NCBI GenBank assembly: GCA_027489355.1 | Contig: JAIXZY010000013.1 | Span: 1-33,337, forward strand | Direction of reading: 5' to 3' | DNA from: Paracoccaceae bacterium | GTDB lineage: Bacteria; Pseudomonadota; Alphaproteobacteria; Rhodobacterales; Rhodobacteraceae | Length of the DNA stretch: 33,337 nt | Part shown: positions 1 to 7,024 of the stretch, in pieces | Numbering within the stretch: position 1 is the first letter of the stretch | Layout: every line of letters begins with the position of its first letter | Position numbers and translations under genes: made by a program | Notes under the pieces: model-generated | Told to the model about the DNA's origin: nothing | The model's input: only the letters and a program-made list of their open reading frames with translations | The model's database searches: none

Positions 1-8
1 GACCGGGT

Positions 9-33
9 GCGGGTTTCAGCACCTGAAACCCGC
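9..33 (-). terminator. Perfect hairpin downstream of the small duplicated protein gene
   Basis: An 11-base arm (9-19) pairs perfectly with 23-33 around a 3-base loop. It lies about 16 bases beyond the stop codon of the leftward gene at 50-298, so it is well placed as its terminator. There is no T-run after it on the minus strand, so a factor-independent mechanism is uncertain. Confidence 0.45.
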
Positions 34-49
34 GCCGAAATTGAAGCGG

Positions 50-298
50 TCAACGCGCCTTGTTGGCTTGCGACAGGACCGACCCGGCCAAAGCTCTGGT
101 GCGCGCGCCGTATTTGGAGCTCGAAAGGACCTGTGACGCCCGGTCTTCCATGCGCGCGCCGGTTTGCCTGCCCGGCTTTGCCTGCGACAGTGCCGACCCG
201 GCGAGGCTTTTCGCCGTGGCTGAGGCCTTCGGGTTCAAGAGCGTCTTGGCCGCCCGCGATGCCATCTTGTCTGAGGTCTGCTTAGTATTACGTGCCAT
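50..298 (-). CDS. Small basic protein with an internal duplication, function unknown
   Basis: An 82-residue, strongly basic protein built from two related halves. Residues about 13-39 end in SLAGSALSQ and residues about 54-77 end in ALAGSVLSQ, each preceded by an alanine/serine/lysine-rich helix-like stretch. I chose the ATG at 298 because GGAG lies 6 bases upstream of it and a plausible promoter (328-356) would start transcription downstream of the alternative ATG at 337. No membrane segment, signal peptide or catalytic motif is visible. Proteins ending in A-G-S-x-L-S-Q units look familiar to me from proteobacterial genomic islands, but I cannot assign a role. It is transcribed divergently from the zinc-finger/TIR-like gene at 544, so the two could share regulation. 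A small nucleic-acid-binding or regulatory protein is possible from charge alone, which is weak evidence. Confidence 0.6.
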   Translation of the reverse strand: MARNTKQTSDKMASRAAKTLLNPKASATAKSLAGSALSQAKPGRQTGARMEDRASQVLSSSKYGARTRALAGSVLSQANKAR

Positions 299-327
299 GT
301 GAGACTCCGTAGATTGCCCTGACACAA

Positions 328-356
328 AATCTAGCATGGGTTCTCTTTTCGTTCAA
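328..356 (-). promoter_or_regulatory. Candidate sigma-70 promoter for the 82-residue protein
   Basis: On the minus strand, TTGAAC (351-356) and TAGATT (328-333) are separated by 17 bases, two mismatches each from the -35 and -10 consensus. The predicted start near 321 leaves a short leader before the ATG at 298. Inferred from sequence pattern only. Confidence 0.3.
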
Positions 357-488
357 AAGAAATCCGCAATACCTAGATGCGCGCTCGCTGGGCTACCGCA
401 TACCGACAAGCAAGGCCGCGAACCCCACCACCCACGTCAAGACGACACACCAGCCGATAAGCCTCATCATGATGCCCGTTCCGTCACC

Positions 489-516
489 TTGCACCTTGAA
501 CATAGCAACGTAGACT
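489..516 (+). promoter_or_regulatory. Weak candidate promoter for the zinc-finger/TIR-like gene
   Basis: TTGCAC (489-494) and TAGACT (511-516) are separated by 16 bases, about 28 bases before the ATG at 544. The match is imperfect and this is the only reasonable pair I see in the 245-base divergent intergenic stretch (299-543), which otherwise holds no convincing gene. Confidence 0.22.
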
Positions 517-543
517 GGCTGAACTGTCAGGAAAAGTAGGGCA

Positions 544-1965
544 ATGCCGTCAGAATTCTACAAAGGCGTTGAGTTAACCAGCCGACATGAGCTAGCTCAT
601 GAAATCAGCAAGATGCGGCAGATCGTTGACGGCATCGGGGTCCTTTCGAGCTGTATTGAAAGCATATGGTGCGACTCTAAGGCTGGTGCCAGCTACTCAG
701 TCGCGGTTAAGCCGGGAAAATGGCGGGACGCGCTGCCCGACGCTATCGCCGCTTCCACCTACGCGACAGGCGGTTACAATGCCATCTACATCGAAGCAGA
801 AGACGACAGAAGTCGCATCCTTGATGCCGATTGGCCCGGGGACGCAATGGAAATGGAACTTCTCGACGCGGCGGAAGTGGTGGAGGCAGAAAGAGTGAGT
901 CAGTTGCAGAAGGGGCTGTTACCGAACGGTTTCCTTGACCGCCTTCGGGCAGCCATACCTCTTTCAGAAGTCGTGGGCCGGTGGGTAAAATGGGACGCCC
1001 GAAAGAGCAATTTCTCAAAGGGCGACTACTGGGCGGCATGCCCATTCCACGATGAAACGACGACGAGTTTCCACGTCGATGACCAGAAGGGATTTTACTA
1101 TTGTTTTGGATGTCATGCGAAAGGGGACATCATAACGTTTGTGAAAGACAAGCAAAACCTTTCAATGATACAGGCGGTCAGGCGACTCGCCTTCGCAGCC
1201 GGATTGGATCACGAATTGTTACCCGCCACCCCCGCACCTCCGACTATACTTCAACTCAAGGAAGTGATCGTTGAGAACTTCACGAAAGAGCACTTCTTAG
1301 AGGTCGGCATCGTCACGGGCTGGACGAACTACATACGGTCGCACGACCGCTTGCTTCGTAGCCTGAGTTGGAACGACCCCGACTACGCGGGGAATGTTCT
1401 TGAGATGCTGGCAGCGATGGAGGCCCGTGGTGATGGATCGTTCGCCAAGCTCCAAGAATACATAGCTACAACCTTCTCTGAACAGGCCCACGTCGTGACA
1501 CAAACCGCCGTCTTTTCTGCAGCCAAGTCGGTACTCGGCTACCAGTACACGACCCCACGCAACGATATAATTGGGGTCATGATGCCGTTTCAGCCAAGCT
1601 TCGGTCCGGTGTACGACGCAATCAGGGAAGCCTGCGGGGATACCCCGCTTCCGGCAAAACGTGCCGATGAGGTGTGGACGCACTCGACCGTGATCAGCGA
1701 CATTCTGGAGCTAATCAACCATTCTGCCGTTGTCATTTGCGACCTGACGGGGCGCAATGAGAATGTGTTCTATGAACTGGGAATTGCTCATGCATGGGGA
1801 AAGACCGTAATCCCGATCACTCAGAACGCTGCGGACGTCCCGTTCGATCTGCGGCACCACCGGTATCTGTCGTATCTGAACAATGGCGAGGGCCTAAAGG
1901 CGATGCGCAGGGAACTGGGTAAGCGGTTGACGGGGCTGCTGGGTCATAGCCCGGACGAATTCTGA
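544..1965 (+). CDS. CHC2 zinc-finger / TIR-like (deoxyribosyltransferase-like) fusion protein
   Basis: A 473-residue protein with two recognisable parts. Residues about 128-220 match the N-terminal zinc-binding domain of DnaG primase: a helix with IPLSEVVGRWVK, then zinc ligands C166, H169, C187 and C190 (C-x2-H-x17-C-x2-C, with CPFH and CFGC) and the following A-V-R-R-L-A-F-A-A-G helix. No TOPRIM or primase catalytic core follows, so it should not make primers. Residues about 340-465 resemble TIR-like and nucleoside 2-deoxyribosyltransferase-like domains: IIGVMMPF, a helix with DILELINHSAVVICDLTGR, then NVFYELGIAHAWGK. E411 in YELG is the likely catalytic glutamate by family analogy. Residues 1-125 and 235-335 are unassigned; the latter contain a LLRSLSW segment. 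Such C-terminal domains in bacteria often belong to NAD-degrading defence effectors; a nucleic-acid-triggered effector is inference. GC content and codon use differ from the core genes. Confidence 0.75.
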   Translation: MPSEFYKGVELTSRHELAHEISKMRQIVDGIGVLSSCIESIWCDSKAGASYSVAVKPGKWRDALPDAIAASTYATGGYNAIYIEAEDDRSRILDADWPGDAMEMELLDAAEVVEAERVSQLQKGLLPNGFLDRLRAAIPLSEVVGRWVKWDARKSNFSKGDYWAACPFHDETTTSFHVDDQKGFYYCFGCHAKGDIITFVKDKQNLSMIQAVRRLAFAAGLDHELLPATPAPPTILQLKEVIVENFTKEHFLEVGIVTGWTNYIRSHDRLLRSLSWNDPDYAGNVLEMLAAMEARGDGSFAKLQEYIATTFSEQAHVVTQTAVFSAAKSVLGYQYTTPRNDIIGVMMPFQPSFGPVYDAIREACGDTPLPAKRADEVWTHSTVISDILELINHSAVVICDLTGRNENVFYELGIAHAWGKTVIPITQNAADVPFDLRHHRYLSYLNNGEGLKAMRRELGKRLTGLLGHSPDEF

Positions 1966-2005
1966 CTAATCAGCCGCCGTCGACCGAAGAAGCAGCAACT
2001 CTTCT

Positions 2006-2019
2006 TATACGGTTGTATA
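2006..2019. repeat. Small inverted repeat upstream of the recombinase
   Basis: TATAC and GTATA flank GGTT in the 176-base gap between the fusion gene and the recombinase. It could be an operator or part of a recombinase crossover site, but a 5-base palindrome is weak evidence. Confidence 0.25.
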
Positions 2020-2141
2020 GCATTTTGTCCGGCGTCCGAAGGCCGCTATTTCCATTCAAGGTCTTGAAGGGTCTCGCGAATCGTGCATGCTCAGACTATA
2101 AAGATCACAACGAACGTTGCACCGATTGAAAGGCCCGACAG

Positions 2142-2822
2142 ATGACCCGCGAACCCTTGAAATACGTCCTCTATTACCGGGTATCGACCAAGCAACAGGG
2201 CCGGTCCGGGCTGGGCTTGGATGCTCAGAAGCGCGATGTGGAGCTGTACCTCGCGAACTACAGCGACGCGCCCTATGAGGTGCTGGCCAGCTTCACGGAC
2301 ATAGAATCCGGGAAGCATGACGAACCCCGCCGCCGCCCCGGCCTTGCCGAAGCACTGGCCCTCTGCCGGAAGTCGAAAGCAATCCTGCTAGTGTCCAAGC
2401 TGGACCGCCTCTCGCGCCGCGTCAGCCATATCTCCGCACTGATGGAAGACAAGACCATCAACTTCAAGGTCGCTAGCCTGCCGAACGCTGACAACTTCCA
2501 ACTGCATATCTATGCGGCTCTAGCTGAGAAAGAGCGGGAATTCATTAGCTTACGGACCAAGCAGGCTCTTGCCGAGACCCGCTCACGCGGGACCGTATTA
2601 GGTGGGCTACGCACCAACACCGCCGCCCGGAATAAGGCGTCTAAGGCCATTGCCGACGCCAAGGCCCAAGACGTCGCTGGCATCATCCTACCAATGCGCG
2701 AGGCCAAAGCGACGCTGCAACAGATCGCAGACGCTTTGAACGCCGCCAATGTACCGACCCCGCGCGGGGCCACGTGGAAGCCTATGTCGGTCAAGAATGC
2801 CCTAGACAGACTCGCGGGGTGA
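2142..2822 (+). CDS. Serine recombinase of resolvase/invertase size
   Basis: A 226-residue site-specific recombinase. The resolvase catalytic domain spans about residues 6-145: YYRVSTKQQ supplies the nucleophile S15, and VSKLDRLSRR (about residues 85-94) carries the conserved arginines. A long helix with EKEREFISLRTKQAL follows, as in the family's dimer-forming E helix. The C-terminal part (about 180-226) has the TLQQIADALNAANVPTPRG helix-turn-helix typical of these proteins. At this length it lacks the large C-terminal domains of phage-type large serine integrases, so it fits a resolvase, invertase or small-element recombinase. A Shine-Dalgarno GAAAGG sits 8 bases before the ATG. It follows the zinc-finger/TIR-like gene by 176 bases and is followed by a hairpin and a cluster of short repeats that may be its sites. 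It marks this segment as mobile or formerly mobile. Confidence 0.88.
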   Translation: MTREPLKYVLYYRVSTKQQGRSGLGLDAQKRDVELYLANYSDAPYEVLASFTDIESGKHDEPRRRPGLAEALALCRKSKAILLVSKLDRLSRRVSHISALMEDKTINFKVASLPNADNFQLHIYAALAEKEREFISLRTKQALAETRSRGTVLGGLRTNTAARNKASKAIADAKAQDVAGIILPMREAKATLQQIADALNAANVPTPRGATWKPMSVKNALDRLAG

Positions 2823-2911
2823 GAGGCTGAGTACCCGCGTAAGCGGGGCGAAAGCCAACCGTCTCACACACCGAAACGACAAGTCATTGTCTTGCTACCG
2901 AATATAGTGGC

Positions 2912-2933
2912 GGGGACCCGTGACGGGTACCCC
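2912..2933 (+). terminator. Strong hairpin after the recombinase gene
   Basis: GGGG-ACCCG (2912-2920) pairs with CGGGT-CCCC (2924-2933) around a TGA loop with one bulged A at 2929. It lies 90 bases past the recombinase stop. No T-tract follows, so it may be a terminator or a structured site. Confidence 0.35.
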
Positions 2934-2971
2934 CTGTAGGGGTCCAAACCGGCGTAGTAGCCGCATGGACA

Positions 2972-3166
2972 GGTTGCAGCAACTGCACCCGTTCACCGGC
3001 AGGAAATCCAAGCCTTCATTGCGGCTTCAAGCGCAACTTGGTTACACGACCGGTTGCATTCACCCCCAGAATGGTTGCGCCCGGGGACCCGCCAGAGCAA
3101 CCCCACCCCTTCCTGAATCTCCATTCCGGCCTCCACATTTTTCGCCGGATTTTCCCAAATGGTTGC
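2972..3166. repeat. Cluster of GGTTGC / GCAAC motifs in the gap after the recombinase
   Basis: The gap from 2823 to 3379 holds no convincing gene. It contains GGTTGC at 2972, 3052, 3073 and 3161 and GCAAC at 2979, 3033 and 3097. These form an 11-base palindrome (2973-2983), an inverted pair 3033-3057 and an inverted pair 3073-3102. The direct copies at 3052 and 3073 are 21 bases apart, two helical turns. Seven hits of one 5-mer in about 200 bases is far above chance. Recombinase or regulator binding sites are plausible by position. Confidence 0.4.
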
Positions 3167-3383
3167 CCATGGACGTGTGAGCCGTTCTTCTCGGAAGTTT
3201 GGAGAATTCCAGCTTCTGATGTACAATTCAGGGGTCGAAGTGGAAGAGCGTCCGGGGGCGGGTCTAGTCTTCATCCCGCCCCCGGATATCAACTTCCCCG
3301 ACCTTCGGCATTCCCTCCACAGACAAGCGCCCGCGCTAACAGCGCACCCCCGACAGGGCCAAGCGCGAAAGCTCTCCCATTGA
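3159..3383 (+). CDS. Doubtful 74-residue open frame coupled to the tape-measure gene
   Basis: The frame is open from 3117, with an ATG at 3159, and its TGA (3381-3383) overlaps the TTG start proposed for the tape-measure gene at 3380. That arrangement is typical of translationally coupled phage genes. The product is rich in proline and arginine, contains FIPPPDINFPDLRH, and matches no family I recognise. It could be a remnant of a phage tail gene, since tail-assembly chaperone genes normally precede a tape measure. It could equally be non-coding sequence left open by base composition. No clear ribosome binding site precedes the ATG at 3159. Confidence 0.2.
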   Translation: MVAHGRVSRSSRKFGEFQLLMYNSGVEVEERPGAGLVFIPPPDINFPDLRHSLHRQAPALTAHPRQGQARKLSH

Positions 3384-6300
3384 CCCAGACTCACGAACTT
3401 CGACTAAAGATCGACGCCGCTTCCGCCGAATCCGGCGCGAAGCGATTCACCGCCGCCATTGCCGCCGTCAAGAAGGCGGTTTCAGAACTGGACCGACAGG
3501 CGGACGGAACGTTTGCCAAGCTGGCAAACCACAAACCGCAATTTGACGTTCCCAGCCTCACCCGCGCGACCACAGAAGCCAACCGCCTGTCCACCGCAAT
3601 CAACGGAACCGCGTCCGCGTCCGACCGCGCCGCCGCAGATATCCGGAAGCTCGCCCTACAGTCCGCGAACGCCTTGCGCGTCTCGACCGATCAGGCCAGC
3701 CGACTTCGCGACCGTCTGCTTTCGGTCGGAGATACTGCCGGACTCGACCGCCTAGAAGCTGGCCTGTCTCGCCTGCGCTCCAACCTGATCGCTGCTACGT
3801 CTGGACTCGACGTCCGCGAGGCACGTGCCGGGTACGCGGACCTTGCCAGCGAACTCAATCGGACCGCCCGCGAAGCTGAAAGACTCCGGGCCGCTGCTAT
3901 CTCGGAAGAGCGGGCCCTAGAAGAGGCCAGCCGTGCCGCCGCCACACATGCAGACGCGCTGCAACGCCTTCGCGCAGCACATGACCCGATCTTTGCGTCA
4001 AGTCAGCGCTACGCCGTCGCTTTGTCCGAGATTGACACGCTAGTGTCTGCGAACGTCGTGAGCGAAGCCCAAGCCGCCGCTATGCGCGACCGCGCCGCGC
4101 AGTCCTACCTGACCGCCGGTAACGCAGCAGACATGTACGCCGGACAGGCCCGCATGGCCCAAATGGCGACGCAGCAAGTCGGCTTCCAACTGAATGACAT
4201 TGGCGTCATGCTGACGGGCGGAATGTCTCCCCTGTCCATCGCCGTGGGACAGGGTACGCAGCTCGCACAGACGTTCCAGAGTTTCGGAAAAGGGACGTCT
4301 GTTCTGTCCACCCTTGCCGGTGGGTTCACTGCCCTGTTCTCGCCCGTCTCGCTGATCACGATTGGCGTAATCGGACTCGGGGCGGCAATCGTTCAGTGGA
4401 TGATGAGTGGCAGCGACGAAACCCGATCATTCGCAGACGCTCTGGGAGACGCTAACAGCGCGATTTCCAGCGTGCGGCAGGCAACCGACCTGCTAGCCGG
4501 GGCCTCTCTCGGAAGCCTTGCAGACGGCTATGGGCGGGTAAATGCGGAGCTACAGACCCACCTCGAAAAGCTGCAAGAGATCGCCCGTATCGAAGCCACA
4601 CAGAAGACCTCTGCGGCTTTGTCCGCCGTGGGTGACGAATTCCTTGGCGGGTGGTTGACGTCCGATGTTGACGACATGCGGATTGCGTTCAGCACGACGA
4701 ACGACCAAGCCCGAGTCCTTCTTGGCATGCTTGAGCAGATCAAGGCCGCGCGGACTTTCGAAGAACAGCTAGCGTCAGTCACCGCCATGCGTACCGAAGT
4801 CGAAAGCGTAACCGGTGGCATCAAGCGAGCAGAAGGTGGGGCCCTCGCGTTCCTGACCCAACTCCTGAAAGCGGAAGACGCAGGCCTGCGTCTCAACGCT
4901 GCCACCGAAGGGACCGCCGGAGCTGCAAGCCACGCCGCAGGGAATGCTTCTAGCCTCTCCTACACCATCGGAACCGCAGCCGACGAAGCCGCGCGTCTGC
5001 TAGCCAACCTGAACAGCGTCCCGGGCGCGCTGGCAGCGATGGGCCGCAGCGTTCAAGGCCAGATCGAAAGCATCCGGGCACAGAATGCCGCCCTCAACCT
5101 TGAGCTAACCGAAGGCCTTTCCAGCGCCGCCGCTAACCGCCGCGTCCAGCTTGATACGATGATCACGACCGCTGGAACGCGCGGGCAGAAACTCAACTTC
5201 GATCAGATCGCTAGCGAGTACGCCGCTATTGCCGAACTGGACGCCGCGTCGAAGGAAACGGACCGACTCCGGGCGGAAATCAGTGAGAAGAACAGGCCCG
5301 CCAAAGGCGCGGGCGGCGGTGGAGGCCGGGCCAGATCGTTGAGCGAAGAGGCGAAGGCAACAGAAGAGCTCAACAAGTCGCTGAAAGAGCGTCTGACCAG
5401 CCTTGAAGCCGAACGGGTGCAGCTCGCGGTGCTGGCCAGTGGTCAGTTTGAAACGGCGGAAGCTGCCCAGTTGTTCGCGGAAGCCATGGTAGCAGGAGGC
5501 GGGGCCGTCGACTCCCAGACTGCCGCCATGATTCAACAGATCGACGCCGCGACCAAGCTCAACGCAGAACTGCAGAAGCTGGCACGCGACCCGGTCAAGG
5601 AATGGATGGACTCCGTTCCGAACTGGATCGAAGCCGGTAAGCAGATCGAAATGGGGGCAATCGACTCCCTGAAGACCGCGATTGCTGACTTCATTAAGAC
5701 TGGCAAATTCGACCTAGAGTCGCTTGGCGAGGCCATTCTAGGAACGTTCGCTGACGTTATCGCGGATAAAGCCACGAAAGAGCTTATGACCCTGCTAGGT
5801 CGGGGCGAAACGGGGTCGCAGGGTTGGCTTGGCGGGCTCTTCGGTGACCTCTTCCAATCGGCAGGCGATACGCCAATGCCGGGCGCGGGCGCAGATATGC
5901 TGGCAGGTAGTCAGCAAGCTGGGACAACCATCGCCACCAGCATGACCACGGCGGGCCAGCAAGTCGCCATGGACATTCAGGCCGCAATGACGTCCGGCGG
6001 ATCACAGGCAGGCGCATCTGTCCAAACCGGACTCGCTACAGGGTCCGCGAGTGTGCGTACCGCCGCCCATACCGGCCTCGCCACGGGGTCCAACAATATC
6101 CGCCTTGCCTCCACCACAGGTGGGGCCGAGCTAGGACGTGGCGTCGTTACCGGGGCACAGCAAGGGGCTCCGATCCTATCCGCCGCCGTAGCAGGTGGCG
6201 GCATGAGTGGCGGCGGTATGTTCAGCTTCGAGTCCATCCTAGGCATGGCTCTGGGGGCGTTCTCTGAAGGTGGTTATTCGACTGCGCCAGTCGGCTTCGC

Positions 6301-6586
6301 GTCCATGCCGCCTTCCGCGTTCCGACACGCCCCACACTTCGCGCAAGGCACCCCGAACACTTCCGGCATCCCCGCCGTCCTACACCCGAACGAAGCCGTT
6401 ATCCCTCTCTCACGAGGGCGCAAGATTCCGGTGGAGATGGGCGAGGCCGGGGGCAGCACGATCATCAACGCGCCGCAGAGCATTACCATCAACACGCCAG
6501 ACGCGGACTCCTTCCGCCGGTCCCGGAAACAGGTCGCCGCAGACATGGCGCGGGCCGGGCAAACCGCAGTCAGGCAGAACGGGTGA
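3380..6586 (+). CDS. Phage tail length tape-measure protein
   Basis: About 1,068 residues from a TTG start at 3380. An upstream TTG at 3038 keeps the frame open, but the extra 114 residues are proline/arginine-rich and unlike protein, while LTQTHELRLKIDA is a typical tape-measure N-terminus and its TTGA overlaps the stop of the preceding frame. Residues about 10-260 are long alanine/arginine-rich coiled coil. Residues about 263-280 carry QVGFQLNDIGVMLTGG, the conserved TMP_2-type motif, followed by a hydrophobic stretch (about 306-343) as expected for a protein that threads the membrane during DNA entry. The C-terminus has HPNEAVIPLSRG (about 1003-1014), a hallmark of tape-measure ends. Family role: sets tail length in siphovirus-like tails and acts in DNA injection. 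No tail tube, terminase, capsid or tail-fibre gene is recognisable on either side, so it looks orphaned. Confidence 0.85.
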   Translation: MTQTHELRLKIDAASAESGAKRFTAAIAAVKKAVSELDRQADGTFAKLANHKPQFDVPSLTRATTEANRLSTAINGTASASDRAAADIRKLALQSANALRVSTDQASRLRDRLLSVGDTAGLDRLEAGLSRLRSNLIAATSGLDVREARAGYADLASELNRTAREAERLRAAAISEERALEEASRAAATHADALQRLRAAHDPIFASSQRYAVALSEIDTLVSANVVSEAQAAAMRDRAAQSYLTAGNAADMYAGQARMAQMATQQVGFQLNDIGVMLTGGMSPLSIAVGQGTQLAQTFQSFGKGTSVLSTLAGGFTALFSPVSLITIGVIGLGAAIVQWMMSGSDETRSFADALGDANSAISSVRQATDLLAGASLGSLADGYGRVNAELQTHLEKLQEIARIEATQKTSAALSAVGDEFLGGWLTSDVDDMRIAFSTTNDQARVLLGMLEQIKAARTFEEQLASVTAMRTEVESVTGGIKRAEGGALAFLTQLLKAEDAGLRLNAATEGTAGAASHAAGNASSLSYTIGTAADEAARLLANLNSVPGALAAMGRSVQGQIESIRAQNAALNLELTEGLSSAAANRRVQLDTMITTAGTRGQKLNFDQIASEYAAIAELDAASKETDRLRAEISEKNRPAKGAGGGGGRARSLSEEAKATEELNKSLKERLTSLEAERVQLAVLASGQFETAEAAQLFAEAMVAGGGAVDSQTAAMIQQIDAATKLNAELQKLARDPVKEWMDSVPNWIEAGKQIEMGAIDSLKTAIADFIKTGKFDLESLGEAILGTFADVIADKATKELMTLLGRGETGSQGWLGGLFGDLFQSAGDTPMPGAGADMLAGSQQAGTTIATSMTTAGQQVAMDIQAAMTSGGSQAGASVQTGLATGSASVRTAAHTGLATGSNNIRLASTTGGAELGRGVVTGAQQGAPILSAAVAGGGMSGGGMFSFESILGMALGAFSEGGYSTAPVGFASMPPSAFRHAPHFAQGTPNTSGIPAVLHPNEAVIPLSRGRKIPVEMGEAGGSTIINAPQSITINTPDADSFRRSRKQVAADMARAGQTAVRQNG

Positions 6587-6590
6587 CGCC

Positions 6591-6755
6591 ATGACCCACC
6601 CTACAGGCCACTGGTACCAGATCATTGAACCAACCGCCGCGAAGCTACGCGCGTACTTCGAAGCTGGAATTCCCGTAATCGTCAGCCCGGACGGGCTGAC
6701 CTTCCGAGCTGAGCGACGCTTGCCCGCTGATGCGGGCCACCAGCAAGAAAGCTAG
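6591..6755 (+). CDS. 54-residue hypothetical protein after the tape measure
   Basis: Begins with an ATG 5 bases after the tape-measure stop and on the same strand, which suggests one transcript. The product starts MTHPTGHWYQI and has a compact fold-like pattern (AKLRAYFEAGIPVIVSPDGLTFRAE) with a short charged tail. No family is recognised. Small genes following tape-measure genes in phages often encode tail components, but nothing in the sequence proves that here. The frame is open farther upstream inside the tape-measure gene, but that part is only a shadow of the larger gene. Confidence 0.45.
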   Translation: MTHPTGHWYQIIEPTAAKLRAYFEAGIPVIVSPDGLTFRAERRLPADAGHQQES

Positions 6756-6820
6756 TCGACTCATGACTGACCGGGAGGGGTCGAATGGCCGCTTTCTCAT
6801 GCCGCCGCCTGTGGCATTTC

Positions 6821-6851
6821 TACCATACAAAAACATACCGCTTACCATACA
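6821..6851. repeat. Direct repeat TACCATACA between the tape-measure region and tRNA-Pro
   Basis: TACCATACA occurs at 6821-6829 and 6843-6851, exactly 22 bases start to start, with a related ACATACCG between. The rest of 6756-6900 is AT-richer than its surroundings and non-coding. Two helical turns of spacing suits a protein-binding pair, for example integrase arm sites or an operator. Confidence 0.35.
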
Positions 6852-6900
6852 CTGGCTTCGGCGATATCGTTTAAGTAGTTGATTTCTTTCGGGATTTTAT

Positions 6901-6977
6901 TGGTCGGAGCGAGAGGATTCGAACCTCCGACCCCCTGCTCCCGAAGCAGGTGCGCTACCAGACTGCGCTACGCTCCG
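6901..6977 (-). tRNA. tRNA-Pro (anticodon CGG)
   Basis: On the minus strand the 77 bases fold as a full tRNA: acceptor arms CGGAGCG (6977-6971) and CGCTCCG (6911-6905), discriminator A, an encoded CCA (6903-6901), a D-arm with GGTAGCGC, an anticodon arm CCTGC-TTCGGGA-GCAGG with CGG at 6943-6941, and a T-arm with GGTTCGAATCC. It resembles bacterial proline tRNA with CGG. It stands at the border between the phage-like segment and core genes, a common position for integrated elements, although no second copy of its 3' end is visible in this window. Confidence 0.97.
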
Positions 6978-7024
6978 ACCTTGGGCGCGGGGTTACCCCG
7001 TCCGGCCAGCTTTGGCAAGGGGCC

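Noticed and set aside
289-298. The first residues MARNTKQTS of the small basic protein look like the tail of eukaryotic histone H3
   Set aside because: The match is a few residues in a low-complexity basic start, and the rest of the protein is a bacterial repeat with no histone fold.
336-539. A 67-residue plus-strand frame in the gap before the fusion gene
   Set aside because: No ribosome binding site, no recognisable pattern, overlaps the candidate promoter region; likely non-coding.
1200-1560. A TOPRIM or primase catalytic domain following the CHC2 zinc finger
   Set aside because: No acidic TOPRIM motifs are visible between the zinc finger and the TIR-like domain.
3038-3379. N-terminal extension of the tape-measure frame from a TTG at 3038
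   Set aside because: The added residues are proline/arginine-rich and unlike tape-measure starts, no ribosome binding site is seen, and the TTGA overlap at 3380 gives a better start.
1-6977. A second copy of the tRNA-Pro 3' end that would mark the other end of an integrated element
   Set aside because: No such copy is present in this window; the other end may lie left of position 1, so integration at the tRNA is unproven.
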